From: Henriciella sp.
GTDB taxonomy: Bacteria > Pseudomonadota > Alphaproteobacteria > Caulobacterales > Hyphomonadaceae
Direction: 5' to 3'
DNA length: 39,451 nucleotides
NCBI GenBank assembly: GCA_017642885.1
Contig: JAEPOM010000021.1
Span: 23,804 to 63,254, forward strand
The notes beneath the pieces were generated by a model, which worked only from the letters and a program-made list of their open reading frames with translations, was not told where the DNA came from and did no database searches. The stretch's first letter is position 1. Each line of letters begins with the position of its first letter. Of the stretch, positions 8,522 through 18,600 are shown piece by piece. A program made the translations under genes and the position numbers.

Positions 8522-8907
8522 GGCGCCAATCGGTTGCAGACTTCGACCAGGTTTCCTTCCGGGTCGTTAAAGTAGACGGAAAGTATCTTTCCGGTTGCGC
8601 CAATTCGTTCACCCGGACCGGCTACCACGTCCACGTTGTGTTTTCTGAGTGTCCGCAAGACCTCTTCAATGTCCCGATTTGTGTAGACGCGGAAATTTGC
8701 CGTACCCGGTGTGGTTTGGCGTGCTATTTCGGGAAGCGCGGATGCATCCTGTATGCTGATCTTGCTGCTACCAAAGTGAAGGGCCCATTTTTGCGGACGT
8801 TCTTCAACCACCTTCATGCCGCATACATCTCGATAGAATTCGACTATCGCTTCCACTTTGGAAGTGCTGATAACGATGTGATCGAAGCCCTGAATGTCCA
8901 TATCCAT
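8518..8907 (-). CDS. VOC-family (glyoxalase/dioxygenase fold) protein
   Basis: A 129-residue single-unit vicinal oxygen chelate protein with the two beta-alpha-beta-beta-beta modules expected for one VOC subunit. The first begins FDHIVISTSKVEAIVEFYRDVCGM (His at the usual metal position), the second ends YFNDPEGNLVEVCNR (Glu at the last metal position). The family includes glyoxalase I, fosfomycin-resistance enzymes and extradiol dioxygenases. Those two ligands suggest metal binding is retained. The gene is convergent with the acyl-CoA dehydrogenase and divergent from the SOS cassette. The substrate cannot be told. Confidence 0.85.
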   Translation of the reverse strand: MDMDIQGFDHIVISTSKVEAIVEFYRDVCGMKVVEERPQKWALHFGSSKISIQDASALPEIARQTTPGTANFRVYTNRDIEEVLRTLRKHNVDVVAGPGERIGATGKILSVYFNDPEGNLVEVCNRLAP

Positions 8908-9008
8908 AGTTTACACAGCGGCGTCACAGTAGACAAATCCGCTTAAGGCGGCCTCGAGATGATCCGGACGCGACTGCAACCAAACCCAATTGACTCTTCT
9001 TACCAAAA

Positions 9009-9023
9009 GAACAAAAAGAGAAC
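9009..9023. promoter_or_regulatory. LexA SOS box (GAAC-N7-GAAC) of the imu operon
   Basis: The bases read GAAC, seven bases (AAAAAGA), GAAC. This is an exact match to the direct-repeat LexA operator of alphaproteobacteria. It lies 17-46 bp upstream of the two candidate imuA start codons and 13 bp downstream of a TTGACT that could be a -35 element (8990-8995), so LexA bound here would block RNA polymerase. It places imuA-imuB-dnaE2 under DNA-damage control. Confidence 0.85.
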
Positions 9024-9054
9024 ATATGGATCAACAAAGATGCGACAGGTGAAA

Positions 9055-9681
9055 ATGAGACAGGCAGAGTTACAAAACCTCATTCCTCTGGGAGCGATCT
9101 TGCATCGGCCTAAGGCGCTGGATCTTGGCGCGGGCGTGCAGCTGCGCCGGGGGCGAACGCATGAAGTGACCGGGGCGGGCGCAGACATGTTTGCGGTGCT
9201 GGCAGCTGCGGCGCATGAGCAGAGTTTGCTCTGGATCGGCTTGCACCGGGATATTGCCACGCTGAACCCGGTGGGGCTGCAAGCCAACCTCAAGGTCGAG
9301 CAGATGATCCTGGTCGAAGCCGTGTCGCGCGGTGAGCTTTTATGGGCGGCGGATCAGGCCCTGCGCGCGCCGGGCGGCTTTTGCGTCATTCTCGATATGC
9401 CGGACACCTTGTCTTTGAAGGAAAGTCGGCGTTTGCAGCTGGCCGCGGAGCAGGGCGGCGGTATTGGGCTGATCCTGCTGCGCGGGCCGGCGAACACGAC
9501 AGCGGCCCAGACGCGTTGGGATTGCCAGCCTGTCTGCGCCGAACAACCGGCCTGGGACTGGATCTGCCTCAAAGGCAAGAATGGTGAGACCGGACGCTGG
9601 CATATGACGGGCAAAGGACCACAGAAGCGGGGGCAGAATGCCAAGGATACTCTCCATATGGCTACCGCAGCTTCCGCTTGA
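9055..9681 (+). CDS. imuA: ImuA, SOS mutagenesis accessory protein
   Basis: A RecA-related protein of about 208 residues, first gene of the damage-inducible translesion cassette. The N-terminus has LGAILHRPKALDLGAGVQLRRGRTHEVTG, the characteristic ImuA opening. The central strands (LLWIGLHRD, MILVEAVSRGELLWAADQALRAPG) correspond to the RecA-like core. In known systems ImuA works with ImuB and DnaE2 to allow error-prone bypass. Two starts are possible: ATG 9055, preceded by AGGTGA at 9047-9052, and ATG 9040 with weaker spacing; anything further upstream would run into the LexA box. The 3' end overlaps imuB by 44 bp in another frame. Confidence 0.88.
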   Translation: MRQAELQNLIPLGAILHRPKALDLGAGVQLRRGRTHEVTGAGADMFAVLAAAAHEQSLLWIGLHRDIATLNPVGLQANLKVEQMILVEAVSRGELLWAADQALRAPGGFCVILDMPDTLSLKESRRLQLAAEQGGGIGLILLRGPANTTAAQTRWDCQPVCAEQPAWDWICLKGKNGETGRWHMTGKGPQKRGQNAKDTLHMATAASA

Positions 9682-11119
9682 TCGGCTCACCCGGCAGGGT
9701 GATACGCGTCTTTCCGGGGCGTTCGCCGTGATTGCCGAGGAGGGCAATGCCTGGCGGCTGGTGCATGCAAATGATGCAGCGCTGGCGGCCGGCGTGAAGG
9801 CGGGCCAGTCCCTCGCCGATGCGCGCGCGATCTGCCCGGATCTGCTAACCGAGCCGAGTGATCCAGTGCGGGAAGACTTGCTGTTGCGGGCGCTCTGGCG
9901 CTGGGCGGATGGCTTGTCACCGCGCGTGGCTCTGGATCCGCCGGATGGGCTCTTGCTTGATATTACCGGCTGCGCGCACTTGTTCGGCGGGGAAGTGGAG
10001 ATGGGTCATGAGGCGCTGACCCGGCTTAGCGATCTGCAGATCCAGACCCAGATCGGGATTGCCGACACCAAGGGCGCGGCGCAGGCTCTGGCCCGCTTCG
10101 GCGCACGGGAGGTCTCTGTCGCACAGCCGGGGCAAACCGCGGACGCGCTTGCCGCTCTGCCCGTCGCTGCGCTGGCGCTTCCGGACAAGATGGTGAGCGA
10201 GCTCGCCCGGGCAGGGCTGACCACAATTGGTCATCTCTATCAGCAAAAATCAGCTGAGCTGGCGCGCCGGTTTGGTCTGCGCCTGACCCGGCAGCTTGGC
10301 GCCGCGAGTGGGGTTGAGCCGGATCCGGTAACACCAAAAGCGGCCGACCCGACTTATGCCGCGCGGATGACCTTGCCAGAGCCAATCGGCTTCCTCGAAG
10401 ATCTGGAAAATGTGTTGCAACGTCTGGCCGCGCAGATTTGTGGACGACTTGAAAATGATCAGCGCGGCGCGCGGCGGTTTCAACTCACAGTGCGCTGTGT
10501 CGATACAGGCGATCATCACATGGGCATCGGCTTTGCCCGGCCATGCTCGGATCCGGAGGCTGTGCTGCGGCAGTTCTCGCATCCGCTGTCAAAGCTCGAG
10601 ATCGAGTATGGTGCGGATTGGTTCCGGCTCTCTGCGGAACATATTGAACCGATCCGTTTGAAGCAGGGCAGTTTTGGCGAGGATGCCAAGCGTGCTGATC
10701 AACGCCTCATCCTGATTGAAACGCTTGGTAACCGGCTCGGTTTTGATCACATCCGGATCTTTCACCCCCGCGACAATCATGTGCCGGAGCATGAGTTCGA
10801 GCAGATTGAAGCGGCAGGGGCGAGCCCGGTCTGGCAGGCCGCGCCGCGTCCCCGGCCGATCCGGTTGTTCACGCCGCCAGAATTTGCCCAGGTCGAACAA
10901 CCGGGACGTCCGCCGCTTAACTTCAAATGGCGCCGCATGAGCTTTACGACGGATCGGGCCCACGGACCTGAGCGAATCACGCCGCGTTGGTATCGTGAAG
11001 ATGATCCGCGCACCCGCGATTATTGGCGGGTCCAGACACAGGAGGGGCGACGGCTCTGGCTCCTGACTTATCCTGGCGATGAGACTGAGGACTGGTATGT
11101 CGCAGGAGAGTTTCCATGA
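9638..11119 (+). CDS. imuB: ImuB, catalytically inactive Y-family polymerase-like protein
   Basis: A 493-residue Y-family DNA polymerase homologue. It opens with RILSIWLPQLPLDRL where an active polymerase such as DinB has an Asp-containing metal site, so the first catalytic acidic residue is absent, as usual for ImuB. The palm/finger region shows GQSLADARAICPDL, and a DGLLLDITGCAHLFGGE block corresponds to the conserved YfD-like core. The little-finger domain and a C-terminal tail (WYREDDPRTRDYWRVQ...) follow. ImuB bridges ImuA, the beta clamp and DnaE2. It is embedded in the operon: it overlaps imuA by 44 bp and shares an ATGA with dnaE2. Confidence 0.92.
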   Translation: MPRILSIWLPQLPLDRLTRQGDTRLSGAFAVIAEEGNAWRLVHANDAALAAGVKAGQSLADARAICPDLLTEPSDPVREDLLLRALWRWADGLSPRVALDPPDGLLLDITGCAHLFGGEVEMGHEALTRLSDLQIQTQIGIADTKGAAQALARFGAREVSVAQPGQTADALAALPVAALALPDKMVSELARAGLTTIGHLYQQKSAELARRFGLRLTRQLGAASGVEPDPVTPKAADPTYAARMTLPEPIGFLEDLENVLQRLAAQICGRLENDQRGARRFQLTVRCVDTGDHHMGIGFARPCSDPEAVLRQFSHPLSKLEIEYGADWFRLSAEHIEPIRLKQGSFGEDAKRADQRLILIETLGNRLGFDHIRIFHPRDNHVPEHEFEQIEAAGASPVWQAAPRPRPIRLFTPPEFAQVEQPGRPPLNFKWRRMSFTTDRAHGPERITPRWYREDDPRTRDYWRVQTQEGRRLWLLTYPGDETEDWYVAGEFP

Positions 11120-14100
11120 CCTATGTGGAACTGTTCGCGATCAGCAATTTCACTTTCCTGACCGGTGCCTCGCATGCGGAAGAACTGGTGACGCGCGCGC
11201 GCAAGCTCAGCCTCGGCGGGCTGGCGATTGCTGACAAGAACACGTTTGCCGGGATTGTCCGCGGTCATAGCGCGGCGAAAGAGCTGGGCCTGCGCTATCT
11301 GGTGGCAACGCGGCTTGTGCTTATGGATGACACCGAGATCCTGGTCTATCCGCGTGATCGCAAGGCCTTTGGCCAGATCTCGCGCCTGCTGACGGTCGGC
11401 AAGCGACGGACGGTGAAAGGCGAATGTGAGCTGCATCTTGATGATGTGCTGGACTATGCCGGAAACTGCATCCTGATCGGGCTGCGCGGACCGAACTTCG
11501 AAGCCACGCTAGGACAGCTGAAATCCGCCTTTGATGATCATGTCTTTGTTGGCCTGCTGCCGAATTATGATGGGCAGGATCCAGAGCGGTTTGCTGAGGC
11601 GCAGGCCCTGGCAGAGCAGGTCGGGATTGGGACGGTTGCACTCGGCAATGTGATCATGCATGCGGCGGCGCGGCTGAGGCTGGCAGATGTTTTGTCCTGC
11701 ATTCGCGAGAAGACCACGATTGATAAACTGGGCCGTCGCGGGCTGCCCAATGCGGAGCGGCGGATCAAGTCCGAGTTCGAAATGCGGCGCCTGTTTCAGC
11801 TCTATCCCGATGCGATTGCCAATACGGCTCGGATCGCAGAGGCCTGTCCGTTCTCACTGGATGAGCTGCGCTACGAATATCCGGATGAGATCGCGGATGG
11901 GCTGGAACCAAATGACCGGCTGCGTAAGCTCACGGAGGAAGGTCTCGTCCGCCGCTATCCGGATGCAGTCCCACTAAGAGTACGCGCAACGGTGGAGAAG
12001 GAGCTGAGGCTGATCTCAGAGCTCAATTATGCGCGCTACTTCCTGACCGTGCATGATGTTGTGACCTTTGCCCGATCGCAGGGAATCCTGTGCCAGGGGC
12101 GTGGTTCGGCTGCGAATTCAGTTGTCTGTTACGCGCTCGGCATCACCGAGGCTTCGCCGGATATGATCACCATGGTGTTTGAGCGGTTTATCTCCGAAGC
12201 GCGCAATGAACCGCCGGACATTGATGTTGATTTCGAGCATGAGCGGCGCGAGGAAGTCATCCAGCACATCTATCAGAAATATGGCCGCCATCGTGCGGGT
12301 CTTTGCTCAACTGTGATCCATTATCGCTCCCGCAGCGCCATCCGTCAGGTGGGGCAGGCGATGGGATTGTCGGTGGATGTGGTCTCGGCCTTGTCGAGTC
12401 AGGTCTGGGGTGTTTCTTCATCAGACCTGGGCGATGAGCGGGCCAAGTCTGCCGGGCTTGATCTGGAAGATCACCGCCTGCGTCAGACGCTCGACCTCGC
12501 CAAGCAGATTGTTGGGTTTCCGCGCCATCTTTCGCAACATGTTGGTGGCTTTGTCATCACAAAGGGTCGTCTTGATGAGCTGTGTCCGATCGAGAATGCG
12601 GCCATGGCTGACCGCACGGTCCTGGAATGGGACAAGGATGATATCGAAGCCCTCGGCATGCTGAAGATTGATGTGCTCGGCCTTGGTATGCTGACCTGTA
12701 TCCGCAAGTGCTTTGACCTGCTCGAAACCTGGAAGGGAGAAGCCTACACTTTGGCGACGTTGCCGCAGGAAGACCCAACCGTCTACGACATGCTGTGCGA
12801 GGCCGACACGATCGGGGTCTTCCAGGTCGAGTCGCGCGCGCAGATGAATTTCCTGCCGCGCATGCGCCCGCGTACTTATCAGGACCTCATCGCTGAAGTC
12901 GCCATCATCCGGCCGGGCCCAATTCAAGGCAATATGGTCCATCCCTATCTGCGCCGTCGCCGCGGTGAAGAGGAAATCATCTATCCGTCAGAAGAGCTGC
13001 GCGAGGTCCTGGAGCGGACCTATGGGGTGCCGCTCTTTCAGGAACAGGCCATGCAGATCGCGGTTGTTGCAGCGGGCTTCACCCCCACCGAAGCCGATGC
13101 CCTGCGGCGGGCTCTGAATGGTTTTCGCCGCCAGGGCGCCGTCGAGGATTTCAAGGAGCGATTCCTCGCGGGCTGTCTGGAGCGCGGTTATGAAAAAGAG
13201 TTTGCCGAGAATTGCTTCAAGCAGCTCGAAGGCTTCTCCAGTTATGGGTTTCCCGAAAGCCATGCGGCCAGCTTTGCTCTGCTGGTCTATGCCTCCTCAT
13301 GGATCAAGTGCCACCACCCTGAAGTGTTTTGCTGTGGTCTGCTGAACGCGCAGCCCATGGGCTTCTATGCGCCGGCTCAGATTGTTCGCGATGCCCGTGA
13401 CCATGGCGTCACCATCTTGCCTGTCTGTATCGAGCACAGTTTCTGGGACAATGTGCTCGAGCCGTTACCGAATGGCGGGCTCGCGGTGAGGCTTGGGTTT
13501 CGTCAGATCAAAGGCTTCGCCGAGGAAGATGGGCACTGGATCGCAGCCGCACGCGGCGCAGGTTATGGCGACATCGAGAAAGTGTGGCGCCGGGCTGGAA
13601 TTGGACGTGGGGCGCTGACCAGACTGGCTGGGGCGGATGCATTTGCAATCTATGGCCTGGAGCGCCGGGACGCGCTCTGGTCCGTCAAAGGCCTTGGCGC
13701 GGATCGTCCGCTCCCACTGTTTGAGAAAACCGGCGAAGGCTTACCGGAAGAGACAGCGGATCTACCAAGGCTCAGCCTGCAGGAAAGTGTGTTCGAGGAT
13801 TATGTCGCGACCCGCCTGACTTTGCGCGCCCACCCGGTCCGGTTGCTGCGCCCGCAATTGCCGCGGTTTGCTTCAGCAGACCAGCACCGCACAACTGCAG
13901 ATGGCGTCTGGCTGTCTGTCTCTGGCCTGGTCATCACCCGGCAGCGGCCTGGCACAGCGAGCGGCGTGATCTTCCTTACCCTGGAGGATGACACGGCCGT
14001 TTCCAATGTGGTCGTCTGGCCGAAAGTATTTGCCAAGTTTCGCAAGGAGGTGATGGCCGGGCGGCTCTTGCATGTGAAAGGCAAGCTGCAGCGCGAGGGG

Positions 14101-14391
14101 ACGGTCACGCATGTCATCGCAACGCAGATTGTCGACTATTCACATCTACTGGATGGGCTCGGTTATCCAGAGTTTGCAGGCGAAAGTATCGAGCCGTCCC
14201 GCGACAATGCGGACGAAGCGAAGCGACCTGTGCCAGATATGCGGTCTGGCCCGAGGAGTGAGAAGCGCCGCGCGGTGACGGATGCGATCACGTCTGAACT
14301 GCAGGAAGCCCACCGCGCCCGGATCGCCGCCGGCATCCGTCACCCGCGCGAACAGGCTAAAAAGCTCTTCTACAGTCGGGATTTTCATTGA
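11116..14391 (+). CDS. dnaE2: DnaE2 (ImuC), error-prone DNA polymerase III alpha subunit
   Basis: A 1091-residue C-family polymerase of standard DnaE2 length. The PHP domain opens with YVELFAISNFTFLTGASHAEELV. The catalytic palm has PDIDVDFEHERREEV with the Asp pair that binds metal, preceded by CQGRGSAANSVVCYALGI. The finger region has FPESHAASFALLVYASSWIKCHHPEVF, then a helix-hairpin-helix region and a C-terminal OB domain (WLSVSGLVITRQRPGTASGVIFLTLED). It is the polymerase of the ImuA-ImuB-DnaE2 translesion machine and the source of damage-induced mutations. The start ATG overlaps the imuB stop (ATGA), which implies translational coupling. All core motifs are present, so the enzyme should be active. 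Confidence 0.96.
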   Translation: MTYVELFAISNFTFLTGASHAEELVTRARKLSLGGLAIADKNTFAGIVRGHSAAKELGLRYLVATRLVLMDDTEILVYPRDRKAFGQISRLLTVGKRRTVKGECELHLDDVLDYAGNCILIGLRGPNFEATLGQLKSAFDDHVFVGLLPNYDGQDPERFAEAQALAEQVGIGTVALGNVIMHAAARLRLADVLSCIREKTTIDKLGRRGLPNAERRIKSEFEMRRLFQLYPDAIANTARIAEACPFSLDELRYEYPDEIADGLEPNDRLRKLTEEGLVRRYPDAVPLRVRATVEKELRLISELNYARYFLTVHDVVTFARSQGILCQGRGSAANSVVCYALGITEASPDMITMVFERFISEARNEPPDIDVDFEHERREEVIQHIYQKYGRHRAGLCSTVIHYRSRSAIRQVGQAMGLSVDVVSALSSQVWGVSSSDLGDERAKSAGLDLEDHRLRQTLDLAKQIVGFPRHLSQHVGGFVITKGRLDELCPIENAAMADRTVLEWDKDDIEALGMLKIDVLGLGMLTCIRKCFDLLETWKGEAYTLATLPQEDPTVYDMLCEADTIGVFQVESRAQMNFLPRMRPRTYQDLIAEVAIIRPGPIQGNMVHPYLRRRRGEEEIIYPSEELREVLERTYGVPLFQEQAMQIAVVAAGFTPTEADALRRALNGFRRQGAVEDFKERFLAGCLERGYEKEFAENCFKQLEGFSSYGFPESHAASFALLVYASSWIKCHHPEVFCCGLLNAQPMGFYAPAQIVRDARDHGVTILPVCIEHSFWDNVLEPLPNGGLAVRLGFRQIKGFAEEDGHWIAAARGAGYGDIEKVWRRAGIGRGALTRLAGADAFAIYGLERRDALWSVKGLGADRPLPLFEKTGEGLPEETADLPRLSLQESVFEDYVATRLTLRAHPVRLLRPQLPRFASADQHRTTADGVWLSVSGLVITRQRPGTASGVIFLTLEDDTAVSNVVVWPKVFAKFRKEVMAGRLLHVKGKLQREGTVTHVIATQIVDYSHLLDGLGYPEFAGESIEPSRDNADEAKRPVPDMRSGPRSEKRRAVTDAITSELQEAHRARIAAGIRHPREQAKKLFYSRDFH

Positions 14392-14397
14392 TGGACC

Positions 14398-14417
14398 TGT
14401 CCCCCCATCTTGGGACA
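14398..14417. other. Short inverted repeat after dnaE2
   Basis: TGTCCC (14398-14403) and GGGACA (14412-14417) form a 6-bp stem with an 8-base loop, starting 6 bp after the dnaE2 stop. No T-run follows, so it is not a convincing intrinsic terminator. It could shape the 3' end of the imu mRNA or be a binding site for the next gene. Confidence 0.25.
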
Positions 14418-14533
14418 CGTGCCGCGAGTGCGATTGGAGTCTGGATACACTCACGAACTCGTTATTTGAACAAGAGATCGACGACTGCTTTGTGGGCAAA
14501 GGGGCTCCGGTTAACAGACTGGTGAAAGGGAAC

Positions 14534-15508
14534 ATGCAGGCCTTTATGGGTGCAGGCAAAGATCAAATGGATGGGCGTTCTTTTCAGACAATAAGAGTGG
14601 GCGAGCAGGCATTTGTGTTCGACTGCATGATCTATGGCGGCGGCCCGGGCGAAAAGCAGCCGCTCCTGATTTTCCATTCAATTGAATTTCCGATGCCGCC
14701 TTCAGAAGTGTTCTGCCAGACCATGTGGGACGCTGGCCTGCAGGTTATCTTCGCGCGGCGTCCTGGCTATGGAGCGACTTCACCGTTGCCAGAGGTTATG
14801 ATGACCAAGGGGCCAGTTGCTTCCGGCGCGACAGCGATCGCCGAAGCGGCAATGCTGCGCGCACTCGTTAGCAAACTAGAGCTGAAGAACGTCATCCTGA
14901 TGGCTGTGGGGAGTTCGAATCCAATCTGCTATCGTCTGGTTCATATGCTTTCGGAGCTCGAGCAGGTCTTGTTCGTGAATCCGATTTTCAACCAGGATAT
15001 CATGCAGGTCTTCCATCCCGCCTGGTTCCGCGAAATGCTGAAGCAGATTGTTTCGTCCCGTAGCGGATTACGGGTGGCGGAAGCCGGAATGAAGCTTCTG
15101 ATCAAGAATGATCCCATCGCATACTATCGTACGATCCTGAGGAAGAGCCCAGGAGACATGGCGTATGTAGATGCGCATGCTTGCGACTACCAGCATGCGG
15201 GTCTAATCGCGCTCGAGACCAATGCCGCGATGCTCTATTATGATGCCATCATGTGCCTGACGGAAGATCCGCTGCTTAAGGATGGCTATTTCGATGGCGT
15301 GAAGACTTCCATCTTGATCGGAAAAGAGACCACCGACCATTGGCGAACAGAAATGGAGAAGGAGGCCTCCCGCCTCGGATTGCCGCTCCATCGCGCCTCA
15401 GTTGGTGACATTTTCTGCGCTTACGCCTCACCTGACGATGTGTTGGCGATCCTCCGCGACGAAGCCATGCCCGAAAGCCTTTCGGCGCGATCTGCCGCCC
15501 AGGTTTAG
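14534..15508 (+). CDS. Alpha/beta-hydrolase-fold-like protein next to the imu cassette, possibly non-catalytic
   Basis: A 324-residue protein with the fold pattern of an alpha/beta hydrolase: strands PLLIFHSIEFP and LQVIFARRPGYGAT, then a putative nucleophile elbow LMAVGSSNPICYRL. The elbow is not canonical GxSxG, and the usual catalytic His region differs from that of the paralogue, so activity is doubtful. It is clearly paralogous to the gene at 36382: both share ICYRL, PIFNQD, and a [KR]xDP..[YF]Y segment in the same order. The start at 14534 is chosen for AAAGGG 4-9 bp upstream and because upstream sequence lies in an overlap with dnaE2 in another frame. It follows dnaE2 by 142 bp in the same direction and could be read through from the SOS promoter. 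The function is unknown. Confidence 0.7.
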   Translation: MQAFMGAGKDQMDGRSFQTIRVGEQAFVFDCMIYGGGPGEKQPLLIFHSIEFPMPPSEVFCQTMWDAGLQVIFARRPGYGATSPLPEVMMTKGPVASGATAIAEAAMLRALVSKLELKNVILMAVGSSNPICYRLVHMLSELEQVLFVNPIFNQDIMQVFHPAWFREMLKQIVSSRSGLRVAEAGMKLLIKNDPIAYYRTILRKSPGDMAYVDAHACDYQHAGLIALETNAAMLYYDAIMCLTEDPLLKDGYFDGVKTSILIGKETTDHWRTEMEKEASRLGLPLHRASVGDIFCAYASPDDVLAILRDEAMPESLSARSAAQV

Positions 15509-15605
15509 GCAGCCAAGAGAAAATCAGCATTGAATTCTAGCGCAATCTGAGGAACCAGACTCTGGCAACCAGTCGAATTTGGCCCTGTCCAGGAATATGT
15601 GATCC

Positions 15606-18600
15606 ATGCTGCCGCTCCCATTGCACCATTTGTTGACCCCGACATTGCTGGAGCTGGGCCGGTTGCCAGCGCGGGCGACGCTGCAGGCCTACGCCGATGA
15701 AGAAGAGCGAGCGTCCGGATGTTCGGCATGGCGCATGTCGCTTGATGGAACCTGGGCGTTTCACCTCGCGCCTTCCCCCGAAAAAACACCTTCTGATTGG
15801 ATCATAGCGAGCTCCTCAGGCGAGAGCTGGAAAGACATTCAGGTGCCCGGCGTCTGGACGCGTCAGAACACCGGAGATCTTCCGCATTACGCAAACTGGC
15901 AAATGCCCTGGGACTGTCAGAAACCCCCTGCGGTTCCGGACGCCAATCCAACCGGGCTCTATCGGCGGGACTTTGAGTTGCCAATCGATTGGAGCGGGCG
16001 AGACACCGTGCTTCACATTGGCGGTTTCGAGAGCCTCGTCATGGTCTGGTGCAATGGTCAGTTCATCGGCATGGGCAAGGATTCGCGCCTGCCGAGTGAA
16101 TTTGACTTAAGCGAGGCGTTACAGTCTGGGCCAAACCAGCTCGCCATTATGGTGGTGCGCTGGTGCGATGCGACATGGATTGAGGATCAGGATCACTGGA
16201 ATCATGGCGGCTTGCATCGGTCAGTCTTCCTCGAGTCTCGGGCGGCGACCCATGTCAGAGACCTCATCGTTGATACAGATTTCGATCCAGCAACACAAAC
16301 CGGCTCCGCCGATATTCGTGTTGAAGTCGCCGGTGACTCTTCCGGCTATCGCGCGCGAGCAAGGATGGAGACGCTCGACGGTCGGGTGTGTGCCGACACC
16401 GGCACTGAGATCGTGCAACAATTCGATGCCACCCAGCCGACAGGTGCGCAATGGGCCCAATCCTTCAGCTTCAAATCCTACGCTGCAGAGCTCCGGATAG
16501 ACGTGTCGAACGCTGATGCCTGGTCGGCAGAATATCCCTCCCGTTATCGATTGATCACTGAGCTTTTGAGCCCAGATGATGAAGTAACTGAGGTTCACGA
16601 AACCTATATAGGCTTCACGCGGGTCGAGGTTTCGGAGCGGCGCTTGCGGGTGAATGGTGAGCCGATCGTTTTGATCGGCGTGAACCGTCACGACCACCAG
16701 CCTGAGAATGGCAAGACGTGCAGTTACGACGACATTCGCGCTGACCTCGTCACCATGAAGCGTCACAATATCAATGCCATCCGCACGGCGCATTATCCGA
16801 ACGATCCGGTGCTGCTCGATCTGGCAGATGAACTTGGCTTCTACGTCATCGATGAGGCGAATGTGGAATGCCATGCGCGATGGTCTGAAGTCGCGCACCA
16901 TCCGGGTTACAGAGCCGCGATTGAGGACCGCACGGTGCGAATGATTGCGCGCGACCGCAATCATCCTTGCATCATTGGGTGGTCCCTCGGCAATGAGGCA
17001 GGGCACGGGCCTGCGCATGATGCCGCTGCGGCCGCCGCGCGTAATCTCGATCCGAGGCGGTTCGTGCACTATGAGGGCGCGGTGTCACAACGTTTGAGTT
17101 TCCCTTTTGGGCGTTCGCCAGAGAGCACGCAGCAGCCACCATCGGGCCCGGAACGCGTCGCTACGGATGTGGTTTGTCCGATGTATCCGCCGATTGATCA
17201 TATCGTGGATTGGGCGCGGTGGGCGGAAGAGACTGAGCTGGACGATCGACCGCTTCTGCTTTGCGAATTCTCTCACGCGATGGGCAATTCGAATGGATCG
17301 ATTGCAGCCTATGTTGATGCCTTCTTCGAGCAGCCGGCGTTGGCTGGCGGTTTTGTCTGGGATTGGCGGGATCAGGGGCTCGCAGAACAAGACGGGGCGG
17401 GACGCTTCTATTGGGCGTATGGCGGACATTTCGGCGACGAACCCAATGATGCCAATTTCAATATCAACGGGCTTGTCGGGCCAGACGGCGAGCCTCACCC
17501 GGGGCTGCGCGAATACATGTGGGCGGCGCGTCCATTTGTGCTCGAAGCGGCAACGGCAGACACGATAACCGTTCGAAACCGGCGTGTGTTTGCGGACTCG
17601 AGCGATGTCGAACTCTATTGGTTCCTATCGCGCAATGGCGAACGGGTGGAAGAGGGGATTCTGACGCCCATCATTGCGGTTGGAAGCGTCGAAACGGTCG
17701 ACCTTCCAACCGCCATGCGTCCGTCCAGCGATGAGGAGTGGCACCTGGACGTTCAGTGGCGTACCACCAAGTCCACGGCATGGGCGCCAGCAGGTCATGT
17801 TGTGGCGTGGGACCAGGTTCAACTCGCGGCTGCTGACACCGAGTTGCTTGCATTGCCAGACGTTTCAAACCTCGCCGGCACACCTCAGGGCGTCGACCGT
17901 GTCGAAGTGGACGCTCTCGTATTGGAGTTCGACGCGCAAGGTATGGCAGGCGTCGCTCTGGGCGATGCGGCGTTGATCACATCGCCTGTGACGCCGTGCG
18001 TGTGGCGGGCGCCGACGGACAATGATGGTGGCAAGCCTGGCACGAGGCCCTTGTTTCAAAGCCGAACGGCGCAATGGGTTGGCTACGGTCTAAACGATCT
18101 GAGACCGGGAGACGCAGCGATCTCGTCTTACTCCGTCGATGGATCGCGGCTCATTACGCTCACACGTCACTGGACCGGCGCTGAAGCTCAATCGCTTCAA
18201 CACGATACTGTCATCTGGGTCGCAGACGGCGTCATCACGTTTGAGGAAACGATCAGGATCCCCGAGGCTTGGGCAGACCTTCCGAAAGTCGGCGTCCGTT
18301 TTGAAGTTGCGAGCGAATTTGATCAACTGTCCTGGTTTGGGCTCGGCCCTGACGAATCCTATCCGGATCGCTGCGGCGCACAGACACTCGGGGCCTGGAC
18401 CTCTTCGGTGGCGGAACAGTATCACCCTTATGTGCGCCCGCAGGATTATGGCGCGCATGAACAGACGCGTTGGTTCCAGCTTGTGAATGCGTCAGGGATT
18501 GGCGCGCGCATCGGTTTTCCGCGTCCCTTCAGTTTCGCTGCTCGCCCGCACCGTGACGCCGATTTGAATGACGCGGAAACGCTCGCCGAGCTTGCCACGG

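Noticed and set aside
8959..9039. Start of imuA at 8959
   Set aside because: This would place the LexA box and its promoter inside the coding sequence; the added residues are not ImuA-like.
14282..14533. N-terminal extension of the hydrolase-like protein into dnaE2
   Set aside because: The extension overlaps dnaE2 in another frame, and the paralogue has no matching segment; the ATG at 14534 has a ribosome site.
16221..17069. 282-codon minus-strand frame inside lacZ
   Set aside because: It is antisense to the GH2 catalytic core and has no ribosome site or domain.
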